Source: Septoria linicola (Eukaryota; Ascomycota; Dothideomycetes; Mycosphaerellales; Mycosphaerellaceae). From it: DNA of 64,000 nt. Positions 55,324 through 64,000 of this stretch are shown here, piece by piece; the stretch's first letter is position 1, and each line of letters opens with the position of its first letter. The stretch spans positions 1,818,501-1,882,500 of the forward strand of contig CP099427.1 of NCBI GenBank assembly GCA_024114885.1. The letters run 5' to 3'. The notes below the pieces were generated by a model. It saw only the letters and a program-made list of their open reading frames with translations. It made no database searches and had not been told where the DNA came from. A program made the translations under genes and the position numbers.

Positions 55324-55660
55324 GCACGAGCGCAATTGCGACCAGCGGCGATAGCGCGGCCGACCAGTGCGCGCGCGGTCATGAGTCCGATGGATGAGCG
55401 AGACAGCCAGCGAGCTTCGCGACTAGAAAGCAATGTTGGCGCTTCCAGTTTCCCGATCACAGCTACCGCATCGAGGTCCGAGACCAGGTTTTGATCAGCT
55501 TACCCACATTGGCGAAAACGCAGCACACGAAGTGCAACTGGTCATCATTTCATTTTCATTTCTCGCTACGTATTGCTGTCTTCAGCACGTAGGCATGCGC
55601 CTCGAGGAAACTACCATCAGTCCCATCTTCCGCAGACCTGATCCCGATAGTCGCCATCCT

Positions 55661-56114
55661 CTAATCGGTGTTCCTATCCATGGCAGTTGGCTTATCCTTG
55701 ATCGGCATGTCGTTGCCGGTCCTCGTCTTGTACTGGCCACGAATGAAGTCCGAGATCTGCTCATCCTTGGCCTGCTCGACAGCGCTCTCGTTGTCCTGCT
55801 TACCCTGCCCCATGAAGTTCTCTTGAACGTAGTCGATTCCTGGAACACGTCAGTCATCGTCGCATCCTCTGCATGCCTTGACCTCATCGCTCACCCTTGT
55901 CAAGGTAATCCTCGTTCTTCTCGCTCTCTGGACCGCCCCCAGCAGCTCCGTTGAGCTTGTTGGTCAGACCGCCGAGAAAGCCGCCGCCCCCGCCCTGCTG
56001 CTGCTGCTGCTGCTGCTGACCCTCGCCGCCACCCTGCTGTGGCTGTTGCTGCTGGCCTTGCTGCTGATTGTTGTTGCCGCTGAACTGGCCTGCTGCGTTT
56101 TTGAGGAAGTCCAT
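55661..56114 (-). CDS. DDR48-like low-complexity stress protein
   Basis: Two exons (55895-56114 and 55661-55839) encode 132 residues. It starts MDFLKNAAGQFSGNNNQQQ, followed by glutamine and glycine runs, then FLGGLTNKLNGAAGGG and NEDYLDK. Exon 2 completes the conserved part: GIDYVQENFMGQGKQDNESA, EQAKDEQISDFIRGQYK and a hydrophilic end. Fungal proteins with this ending are often called DNA-damage-responsive protein 48-like; they are hydrophilic and stress-induced. The gene model is sure because intron removal joins DYLDK to GIDYV in phase. The stress role is by family naming only. The CAG-type runs may vary in length between strains. Confidence 0.85.
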
Positions 56115-56665
56115 GATTGCTGAGTGTGTGATGGATCGTGGTGTGTCGTTGTTGGGGCGTGGAATCTGGATGTCAGTGAATCGGGAAGCGAGGTTGAGGA
56201 TCTGAGTCAAGTGAGGTGTTTATGTGTCTGCTCGCGTGCCAATGCTCAAGCTCGAGCTCTGGATCATGCTGTGCTCCTGCAGCAAGCAGGCTTGACCGCT
56301 CCAGCTGCCACGTTCATGTGCGCGCGCTTGCTGGCTGGCCTGCACAGCCCACCACTTGGCATCACAGCCAATCAATGACGTGCGATGAAACCCGTCGCGA
56401 GACACCACTCGCCTATCAGAGGGTCGCCAACACGCAGTAGATCCATCGGGAGCCAATGCTTTCTTGCAGCCGAGAGGGACAGCTGGGAGGATGTCGATCA
56501 GACTGGGCCAGCACAACGTCATTTCGAGTTGCAGCGTGATACGCACGTGCCATCCGGAAAAAGAAGGCAGCATGGCCGACGACAGCGACATCGGGACAGC
56601 CGGCACGGAATGTGTTCTGCACAGCATTGCAGTGACATAGGAAGTGCTGAAGCTGATCTGACTCC
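56115..56665. promoter_or_regulatory. Divergent promoter region
   Basis: About 550 bp between the DDR48-like gene (leftward) and the CobW-type gene (rightward). No specific element was recognised. Confidence 0.45.
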
Positions 56666-57766
56666 ATGATGGCCACCACCTCAACAGAGAAGCGAGGGCG
56701 CATCCCCATCACAGTCCTCACGGGCTTCACGGGCTGCGGCAAAACAACACTCATCCTCAATCTGATACCACAACTCCGGAAGCAAGACCCTGGGTACAAG
56801 CTCGCCCTCATCAAGAATGAAATTGGGGACGTCGCTGTTGACTCTCAACTCGCACAATCCGCCGAAATGGCTGCGACACAAGAACTTCTGGGAGAATGCA
56901 TCTGCTGCGTCAACGTGGGCCAGATAGGGACCGCGCTGGAAGAACTGGACGCCAAGAACAATCCAGACAGAATCATCATCGAGACATCTGGATCTGCCGA
57001 GCCTTTGAAGCTGGTCCTGGAGATTAAGCGGTTAGCGGAGGCCACCGGGCGATACGAGCTCGATGGCATTGTCTCTGTGATTGATGCGGAGAACTGGGGC
57101 GGGTATGCCAGCAAGTCATACACTGCGAAACTGCAAGCCAAGCAGACAGACCTGATCGTGATCAATAAATGGGAAGGCCTCTCCGAGCGAGATTATGATC
57201 TCTTCTTGGACAAGCTGGGAGATCTGGATGTTGACACGCCACAGGTGAAGAGCGACAAAGGCTGGGTCGAAAAGGACCTGCTGTTTGGATTTGATCAGAA
57301 GCTGGCGAGGAACTGGCTGGAAGCTGGAAAATCGGATCATCATAGCCACGAGCATGCAGATGGAGAGAAACACACGAGTGAAGTGGAGTGCTTGAGCGTG
57401 ACGTTGAAGGCAGACAGCAGTGAAGGTGTGGTGGATTTGCAGAAGCTGGACGCATTGTTGAAAGCTGCGCCCAAGGACGAGGTGTATCGCATCAAGGGCG
57501 TGGTGTTTGCCGAATCTTCGCCGAAGAATGCCGATGGCAAGGAAGTGAGTGAAGGTGCCTCAGGACGAGGACGATACATTTTGAACTGGTCGTTCGGACG
57601 ATGGACCTGGTACTCTGTGGACGACGACACTTCTGGTGCGCCGATCGCTCGCTTGAGCATCTTCACAGCACCATACGAGAGCACGAAGTGGAGCAAGAAG
57701 GCATCGGAATTTGTGAAGCTGGCAGATGGCGCCGAGGGAGATCTGGAAGTGAAAAGAGTGCAGTAG
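56666..57766 (+). CDS. CobW/ZNG1-type metallochaperone GTPase
   Basis: Intronless 366-residue GTPase of the COG0523 family, which hands zinc (or another metal) to client enzymes; eukaryotic ZNG1 serves methionine aminopeptidase. Walker A is GFTGCGKTT near residue 20; the metal-binding CxCC motif is GECICCV near 75-79; IIETSGSAEP is the Walker B region and INKWEG the guanine-specificity motif. A His/Glu-rich loop (DHHSHEHADGEKH, about 230-242) fits a metal-sensing segment. The CobW C-terminal domain spans about 247-355 (YRIKGVVFAE, ILNWSFGRWTWY). Two ATGs lie in tandem at 56666; either may start. Confidence 0.95.
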   Translation: MMATTSTEKRGRIPITVLTGFTGCGKTTLILNLIPQLRKQDPGYKLALIKNEIGDVAVDSQLAQSAEMAATQELLGECICCVNVGQIGTALEELDAKNNPDRIIIETSGSAEPLKLVLEIKRLAEATGRYELDGIVSVIDAENWGGYASKSYTAKLQAKQTDLIVINKWEGLSERDYDLFLDKLGDLDVDTPQVKSDKGWVEKDLLFGFDQKLARNWLEAGKSDHHSHEHADGEKHTSEVECLSVTLKADSSEGVVDLQKLDALLKAAPKDEVYRIKGVVFAESSPKNADGKEVSEGASGRGRYILNWSFGRWTWYSVDDDTSGAPIARLSIFTAPYESTKWSKKASEFVKLADGAEGDLEVKRVQ

Positions 57767-58368
57767 AAGGTCCTGCAAGTGGACAATATGAGTGCTAGGC
57801 AATGGAGAGTCGCATACGCACACCAGCGTTCATGGAGTCCACGCTGTCAATCGCGCTGCTCCGAGACTCGAGTTCCTATGCGGATGTCGGCGTAGAACTG
57901 TCTCCTTCCTATGCCAAGCAGTCTTCACATCCTCCTCCGCATGCACATTCGTCTCCGGACTCGCTGGTCGATGCGATTATCAGGTCAACGGCCTTGCCGC
58001 CTCTCACTTTGATGCGGAGTCGTCCCTTCGCACGCGATTCGCACCATATGGCTGTTCTGCTCGATGGACACCCGTCTCGGTTGCTGGAAAGCATTGTAGT
58101 CAGGGATCCAGTATAGTTGAAACCAGAACACCGGTGGCGAATGGGGTGTTGTATGGCGGACTGTTGCACGTGCTCGTGGCCGGAAAGAGTGCCATATACA
58201 CGGTCCGCCATTGCCCGGTGCGTGCAGCGTTTTCACTAAGGTCTTGTGGAGGCATGGGCTACTCACGGGCGTCCGTCTGTGCTCATGACCGTACGCGCCA
58301 CCGGTCTCCACGCTGCACGGTCACTCATTCATCACGGCTGAGACATCCCTGCGCTGCGGGCCTGGCAC
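57767..58368. other. Intergenic
   Basis: A 206-codon frame on the + strand (57792-58412) looks like GC-driven noise (Arg, Ser, His, Cys rich). No feature recognised. Confidence 0.4.
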
Positions 58369-59022
58369 TCATGCATAGAGCTGCTCGGGCTCGCGATCGT
58401 GCTGCTGATTAAACGCTATACTGTCCGTTATACGAGGCTGTGTGGTCTCAATGTAACTGCCTGGAAATGACTTCTGGAATCGTACGTGCACAAGCTCGAC
58501 ATGGCGGACACACTCACTGCGGTCTGTCTCGTCTAGTATCCACGTGAAGACCTCCGGCCATGCCCCGATGATGGTGAGGTTGCGGTCAAGGCCGGGCAGA
58601 GTCACGGGCGCAGCGTCGTTACTGAGCCCTCTTCCAGCGGCATCAATCATGTTTCCGAACGCTCGATCATACCGATGAGCACCCGTGTAGTCCTCCGTGG
58701 CTTGGATCATGGCTGGAGGCATTGTGCGAGCCTTGACGGATATTGGTACATCTGCTTATACGTTGGTCCCGTCCGCTACAATGCCAGAACTCCTGATGAA
58801 TGCTCCGTCGTTCCTGATTTTCTACAAGTCCTCCGGTTTCAAGAAGTTGGGCACCTTGATATGCGAAGCTTTTGTCAAGGCAGCCATTTTCCCCCGCGTG
58901 GAATGTCTCGGCAGGAGAATAGCGTCATGAACCATCGCGATGCACTCGATGTCGTTGTCGTGAGTAAGAGGAGTGGGAGAGTCGCATGAGTTTCGCAATT
59001 GCTCAGTCGTGCCTCGCTTCAC
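58369..59022 (-). pseudogene. Decayed ORF of unknown family
   Basis: One frame stays protein-like for about 217 codons with only two stops, TAG at 58822-58824 and TAA near 58758. Readable blocks are MAALTKASHIKVPNFLKPEDL, KIRNDGAFIRSSGIVADGTN, TEDYTGAHRYDRAFGNMIDA and DRNLTIIGAWPEVFTWILDE. Random DNA of this composition would carry about ten stops in that length. It is therefore probably the trace of a real gene, or exons whose introns I cannot place. No family recognised. Confidence 0.4.
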
Positions 59023-59486
59023 AAGATCTTGCAGCTATTTTTTGGACTCCTCTCTTCAGTAAGAACGCCGTCATACAATCTATGGGACCATGCGACAGCA
59101 TGAACATTCTGTTCTGACTTGGTCTTAGCACCTTGAGCCTAACATCTCACTGTGAGGTCCGACTTCCGAACAGTAGATGATGCTATGGCAAAACTCATGG
59201 TCGTCATTCGTATCTTGGAATTGAGACTGAAGGTAGCTTCCACGTTTGAGCCATTGCTCTCACTTGCTAGTTCACTTCACAAAATGGATGAAAGGCCGTC
59301 GACATGTCGAGGGGATGGTCAGGTGCCAAAGTTGCATCCTGAATCCTGATGCCCTCTCCTAACATTCCCGGGTTGGCAAGAAAGAACCAGCAAAGAATGT
59401 TCTAGGCAACTCTCACCCGCGAGAGAGCAGCCTCCATTTGCATCTCTGAAGGCAGATAACACCGCTTCACGTCTTGACGACGTCCA
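59023..59486. other. Intergenic
   Basis: Nothing recognised on either strand. Confidence 0.4.
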
Positions 59487-59804
59487 TTACATATCGCGGT
59501 CGCAATCATCTCCACAACACCAAGGGTCAGAGCCCGGGCAGCAGACGTAGAACAATGGGTCGCAATCGAAATTGACGCAACAGTTCTCGCCATTGTTGCA
59601 CTATTGGCGACTATCAGCACATACACGGCACGACTGCGCGCATATCGAACTTGCAGGATGGCCAAACCCATTGTTCACGCACTGTTCGGAGTCTTGTCGT
59701 CTCTTGATCGCTTCCTCGAGCATTTCCAGAGCTCCGTGCCTTTGAGCTCGCGCATAGTACACGTTCGCGAGAGCAGCGGCTGCAAGAAGAAGAATGGAAT
59801 GCAT
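59487..59804 (-). pseudogene. Secreted cysteine-rich protein with in-frame TAG
   Basis: Frame of 106 codons starting at ATG 59804 with a signal peptide (MHSILLLAAAALANVYYARA). Four cysteines follow in the first part (EQC, SIC, QSC, RVC), then TAG at 59601-59603, and the same frame continues with nine more cysteines (NCC, VCCPG, WCCGDDC) to TAA at 59487. Thirteen cysteines in about 85 residues point to a small secreted, disulfide-rich protein. A 24-nt GT-AG intron covering the stop is too short to be credible. So it is a recent pseudogene, a truncated allele, or possibly a stop that is read through. Effector-like; no homologue recognised. Confidence 0.62.
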
Positions 59805-60426
59805 CGTGCTATGCGTGTCGGGCTCAAGCGGTCGTCGTCCGAACGGTGTCTTGCACCTGCTGTTTGCTAAGAGCTCAACTCGATCAGTGCAGCTGGATCT
59901 ATATGCATGCGCTACCGGTTCTGCCTGTTCCGGACTCTGGAGAACGATAACTGTACAGAGCGATACGAGCCCCAACACGCTGCATTGCCCTCCGTATCAC
60001 TCTATGTATCGTATCTGCGGCACGCCTCAACATGCAGATGTCAGTAGCTTTCACCCCGACGTGTCAAGGCCTTCGCCTGCCTCGGCTGATCTGTGCCGTT
60101 CTAGACACCAAGCTACAAGGGTTCAGCCGTTCAACTCGCAGTTCAGGCCTTGTGACGCTCTGGCCACGTCTTGTTAATACTTCTAGCTGTCTTGACTGCC
60201 GTAGGTTTTACCGCCTAGGTTTTCAATGCTGTATGCTTTTACGATGCTTCATTCAATCTTGCTGACGCACGTAGTAGTCACGTGCTAGTCGGAATGAAGT
60301 TTCTCCGGTCTCAATGCTAAACTCAGTCTTTTGTCTCTTGCACTTCTACCTTACGCTATTATACATCTACTACAGTAGGACGGTGGGTGGGTGAGGTATA
60401 TGAGTCGGTAAACTTCTTGTTCTAGC
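59805..60426. other. Intergenic before the 5S gene
   Basis: Upstream of the secreted-protein ORF (leftward) and of the 5S gene (rightward). No further feature recognised. Confidence 0.45.
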
Positions 60427-60545
60427 ACGAACGACCACAGATACGTGAAAGCTAGGCATCCCGTCCGCTCTGCCATATATAAGCACGTAATCGCTGGATT
60501 AGTACTACGGTGGGTGACCACGTGGGAATCCCCAGTGTTGTTCGT
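60427..60545 (+). rRNA. 5S ribosomal RNA
   Basis: 119-nt 5S rRNA gene. The ends pair as helix I (ACGAACGAC at the 5' end with GTTGTTCGT at the 3' end). Inside are the conserved CATCCCGTCCGCTC, a box-A-like ATAAGCACGTAA segment, and the box C region GGATTAGTACTACGGTGGG with GTGACCACGTGGGAATCC. A T-rich tail (TTTTGCTTTTTG) after position 60545 can stop RNA polymerase III. It lies on the same strand as the 18S gene, 3.2 kb upstream. A few substitutions relative to textbook fungal 5S are possible, so it could be a variant copy. Confidence 0.88.
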
Positions 60546-60869
60546 TTTGCTTTTTGCATGTCCATTCCCTGGAGTAGAAGTCGACCGTGGAGGGAGGAGT
60601 CCTCTCCTTTTACTTCGTCACAGAACTCGATTTTGCATGTCCGATGTAGACGGCAGGGTCGCCCCCCGACCCTCTGACATGGAGACTTCAGCCCGATCTT
60701 CTACATACCACTCTGATGTCGGACCGCTACCACGGCATACGATAGAGCTCACGGCACTATTATAGACTCGTAGCACTCTCCTCTGCCACGTATCCCCGAA
60801 CCGTCTCGATCAGAGACACTTTCTGTTTTGAAAACGGTAGGGTCCCCCCCGGAAGCGTCGGATTTGGAG

Positions 60870-61780
60870 GTTGGGCCGCTCCGCCGCGACAGAGGGGAGT
60901 CCGATCGCCACGAAACTTTGTAATTGAGCTCTACTGCACCTATTCAGGGCAGCGTGTGAGTTTGAGCCCGATCGCACCAGCTTTGACGAAGCTCGACCGT
61001 CGGATTTTGCTCTATAAAAATCCGACGCCTACAGGGTATTGCAGCGCGACGACGCGACCTCCGATGGAGGCCAAACTTTCAGAATAGACTACTGGCATAC
61101 TATCGACAGTAACGTGCGAGTTTCAGCTCGATCGGCTGCGGTTCGACGAAAGCGTCGGATTTGACTATGGACGTGGATCCGGTACTGCAGCGGGACGGTG
61201 AGGTCTCCGATCGACGCCGAACTTCGTCGGTGATCTATTGTAGATACGTACAGTCTAGCGTGCGAGTTTCAGCTCCATCGACGCCGAATTGCAGAAGTTC
61301 AACCGTCGGATTTTGCTCTCTAAAAATCCGACGCCTATAGGGGTCTGTCGGGCGACGACGAGGTGTCCGTTCGACGCCAAACTTTCAGTGTAGTCTCCTA
61401 CCGTCCTACCTCAGACGCACTGTAAATGCTAGCTCGATCGGACGTCAACTGCGCCAAACGTCGGATTTGGCTTGGCGTGAAAATCCGACGGCGGCAGGGG
61501 CCTGTAGCGCCCGCAATTCGAGTCCGATCGAGGCCAAACTTCGTTTATAGCCTATCGTAGGTGTACTGAAGTAGACGTGCAAGTTTCACGATTAGCGGCG
61601 GCGAATTGAGCGACCTCAACCGTCGGATTTTGCCCAGTAGAAATCCGACGCCGACAGGGGTCTGTAGCGCACGTAGATGAGCTCCGATCGACGCCATACT
61701 TGGGGACAGCATTATTTGAGGCCTACACTACTCGGCCCGTGAGTACTAGGTCGAACGGACGCGGTTTGAAAAGCGTCGGA
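60870..61780. repeat. Degenerate ~155-bp tandem repeat with inverted-repeat hairpins
   Basis: Five units starting near 60998, 61153, 61304, 61459 and 61621 (spacing 155, 151, 155, 162). Each has the core CGTCGGATTT, and four of the five have its inverted copy after 8-12 bases: 60998-61027 and 61304-61333 (perfect 11-bp arms), 61459-61490 and 61621-61650 (10-bp arms). Between cores are recurring GCCAAACTT and GTGCGAGTTTCAGCTCGATCG-like blocks. The unit near 61153 has lost its second arm. Confidence 0.85.
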
Positions 61781-61891
61781 TTCTACATTTTGACCGTCGG
61801 ATTTGAAAAAACGGTAGGGTCGCCCCCCGAACCGTCGGATTCGCACGGACCACCGTCGGATTTTTCCTATTCGGGGGCGTCGGATTTTGCG

Positions 61892-61973
61892 CTTTCCCCT
61901 CCCCTCCCCTCCTTCCCTTCCCTCTTCCTTCCTTTCTTTCCCTTCCCCTCCCCTCCCCTCTCTTCTCTCTCTT
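61892..61973. repeat. 82-nt uninterrupted pyrimidine tract
   Basis: Every base from 61892 to 61973 is C or T on the + strand, rich in CCCCT units. The minus strand reads GGGGA repeats. Such tracts can form triplex or G-quadruplex structures. Confidence 0.95.
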
Positions 61974-62299
61974 ATTTTCGCGCGCCTGCCGGCCGCTGCG
62001 CGGCCGGAGAAAAATTTTTGGCGTCGGATATCTGTCTGAAGCGTCGGACAGGGGTCGTCTTCCCCCATTCAGGCGTCGGATTTGGACGGCAGGGTCGCCC
62101 CCCGAAGCGTCGGATTTGAGAACCTCCCCTCTCTGCCGTTTTTGGGCCATTCGGCACCCTCTGGAGAGGCGTCGGATTTTGAAACGGTAGGGTCGCCCCC
62201 CGACGTCGACCGTCGGACTCTCATTCGGGCAGGTAGGACCCTCCCGACACCTCTCGATGACGCTTGGGGTGCTGTGGGGTAGTCCGCGAGGAAGTTGAC

Positions 62300-63717
62300 G
62301 GGCCGACACTATGTTCAGAGGCCTACTATGGGTCGGCGAGGGCCGATTGGGACCTATCGGAGACGGTTCTGCACTGGCACGAGGCCCTTTCGGGGCAGCG
62401 AGGTGGACTCGGAGGTCCGGAGAGGTCGTGGGAGGACTTGGGCAGGTAGAGTCACTTTGGGCCAGGAAATGGAGGTGGTCTCACTCGAGGTGTCAGGTCA
62501 CATTATTATTTCACCCTCATTAAAAAAGACTTGGGGTCGGCGACGGCGAGGTGGAGGTCCCGGGGCGACGGCGAGGTCGGGAGGATTATCCTGAGGGCCG
62601 AGGGGAGGCGGATGCTCACTTGGGGGCCGATCGGAGGCGGCGACGGCGAGGTAGGGTGGCGACGGTGAGGTAGGAAGGTATCAGACAGCGAGCTCTGCGG
62701 GTTGGTAGGGCGGGAGGGTCGATTTTCGCTAAGTCCACAGATCGCGCGCTTTTTCGGCCCTCTCGCGAGGTGGGACCTCGCCACTTTTCAAGCTTTCACA
62801 TACAAAAGTGGCCGGCGCTCGACCCTACTTTGGGTCGGCACCCGCCGCACGCAGAATTCGTAGCCTGACATGTTCGGAGGATATATAAGAAGGAAGAAGT
62901 AAAAGAACATCTAATACGGGATCTGAAAGGATTTGGTTAGAGGTTCTAATGGCTTTGGGCGTGAGGGTATAACAGCCTTCAACTGCCGGTCGGTGGTCCC
63001 GATTCAGTTCGAACCGTCGATTAGCTAAAGCCTGCCTAATCAATTAGCGCGCCAGTCTTCAAATTTCTATGGGTCGAACTGCGTTGTCTCTTAACTGAGC
63101 TCCTGTCTGCTCCTTGTAGTAATTTGAAGGGTGGTCGCGGTACATTGATTGGGCGGGCGGCAGCGTGGGTAGTACAGCGTCCATTTCTTTCTGCCTGCAG
63201 CTCGCAGGGTCCACTATCTAGTAACCGGCCTCTGGCATCGCTCTCGTAGCGCCACGCCGGCTTCTAACTGTGGACCGCCGCTCCGGACATGAATTGCTTA
63301 ATGCTTAACGGCTGAGCGAGTCTAACGGGGCGCCCGAAGCCCGAGTGATTCATTCGTGAATTCATTCGGCGCCGAAGGAGTCTGTGGATAATTGGCCGTT
63401 GGCTATCATTATTCTAGACGCACTCGGGGGTACACCTGTGTACCGGTATCCGCCTCACGGCGTGACCGGCGATAGGGAGCCTCCTCTTGAGGTGGATATG
63501 TTAAAGTTCGATCGCCCCTCGCGGGTGCCGGTCGCTTCTTTGACGGACTCTACTTTGAGGAATTCGGTTGTGGCAATTGGATGGTGATTTGGCAATTTGA
63601 TGGGCTCACGCCCTGAGAGGAGCTGATCGCCGGGTGACTTGTTCACCCCGACCTTTGACTAACTCCGGCCTGCGCTCAATACTTTCATTAGGAAGGGCGC
63701 GGGTCTCCGAAGATAGT
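62300..63717 (+). other. rRNA promoter region and 5' external transcribed spacer
   Basis: Single-copy-looking DNA leading to the 18S gene. It should contain the RNA polymerase I promoter and the 5' ETS, but the transcription start cannot be read with certainty. Short direct repeats of GCGACGGCGAGGT occur at about 62537-62670. An AT-rich GGATATATAAGAAGG lies near 62879. Confidence 0.6.
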
Positions 63718-64000
63718 TACCTGGTTGATTCTGCCAGTAGTCATATGCTTGTCTCAAAGATTAAGCCATGCATGTCTAAGTATAAGCAACTATACGGTGA
63801 AACTGCGAATGGCTCATTAAATCAGTTATCGTTTATTTGATAGTACCTTACTACATGGATAACCGTGGTAATTCTAGAGCTAATACATGCTAAAAACCCC
63901 AACTTCGGAAGGGGTGTATTTATTAGATAAAAAACCAATGCCCTTCGGGGCTCCTTGGTGAATCATAATAACTTCACGAATCGCATGGCCTTGCGCCGGC
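63718..64000 (+). rRNA. 18S (SSU) ribosomal RNA, 5' part
   Basis: The small-subunit rRNA begins with TACCTGGTTGATTCTGCCAG and continues with the universal AGTCATATGCTTGTCTCAAAG, GCATGTCTAAGTATAAGCAA and GTGAAACTGCGAATGGCTCA. Only the first 283 bases are inside the window. Transcription is rightward, so the window ends in the first (or an outer) unit of the rDNA array. Confidence 0.99.

Larger units (their letters stand above)
60546..62299 (+). other. rDNA intergenic spacer, repetitive part
   Basis: Spacer between the 5S gene and the rRNA promoter region. It holds the ~155-bp repeats, five copies of a GGYAGGGTCGCCCCCCGA-type module (near 60650, 60834, 61811, 62086, 62187) and a pyrimidine tract. 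The motif CGTCGGATTT recurs more than ten times. No gene is supported here. Confidence 0.75.

Noticed and set aside
57792..58412. 206-codon plus-strand ORF
   Set aside because: Arg/Ser/His/Cys-rich translation of GC-rich DNA with no motif; other frames are open here as well.
61746..62309. ORFs within the rDNA spacer
   Set aside because: They translate the CGTCGGATTT repeats and the pyrimidine tract into Arg/Gly/Pro strings and are not genes.
1..64000. CRISPR arrays, complete transposons, telomere repeats
   Set aside because: None were seen by eye. tRNA genes were looked for by the T-arm pattern and none was convincing, but a proper scan was not possible.

Overview
The window is nuclear DNA of a filamentous ascomycete. 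The evidence is many short (about 45-75 bp) GT-AG introns, fungal-only families (Zn2Cys6 factor, GPR1/FUN34/YaaH transporter, Sfk1, Net1/Dnt1-like protein, Rcy1-type F-box protein), and an rDNA unit at the right end. The overall gene set and the effector-like secreted genes suggest a Dothideomycete, possibly Mycosphaerellales, but this is an inference without any search.

Layout. (1) 0.3-13 kb is conserved housekeeping: an acetate/ammonium-type transporter, a synaptojanin-like inositol phosphatase, a proline-rich protein, a recyclin-1-like F-box/Sec10 protein with a CAAX end, and a secreted HAD phosphatase. (2) 13-35 kb is an accessory block in which most metabolic genes are broken: a zinc-type alcohol dehydrogenase, a GH43 glycosidase, an amino-acid permease, a GH3 beta-glucosidase, an aldo/keto reductase and an O-methyltransferase all carry in-frame stops and/or frameshifts. 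Intact genes lie among them: BTB/POZ protein, Sfk1-like protein, two-finger GATA factor, a small Gly/Ser/Asn/Tyr protein and a TIGR04076-family protein. (3) 35-57 kb is mostly intact: Net1/Dnt1-like nucleolar protein, LRR protein, a PIF1 helicase with an RNase H1-type hybrid-binding domain, a three-exon small secreted cysteine-rich protein, a Zn2Cys6 factor, a FAR-17a/AIG1-like membrane protein, a zinc-finger protein, a pair of divergent paralogues (one with a stop), a GNAT acetyltransferase, a DDR48-like low-complexity protein and a CobW-type GTPase. (4) 58-64 kb is the approach to the rDNA: two decayed ORFs (one a secreted cysteine-rich protein with an in-frame TAG), a 5S rRNA gene, an intergenic spacer built of degenerate ~155-bp repeats carrying perfect inverted repeats, an 82-nt pyrimidine tract, and the 5' end of the 18S rRNA gene running off the window.

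How the parts fit. Two intact genes are of families that act on rDNA or R-loops elsewhere (Net1/Dnt1 and PIF1) and lie 21-28 kb from the array; this may be coincidence. The broken genes are sugar, amino-acid and secondary-metabolism functions, while long housekeeping reading frames nearby are clean, so real local gene decay is a better explanation than poor sequence quality. Exon structures given below were built by hand from splice-site consensus, phase and family conservation; all intact spliced models close in frame.
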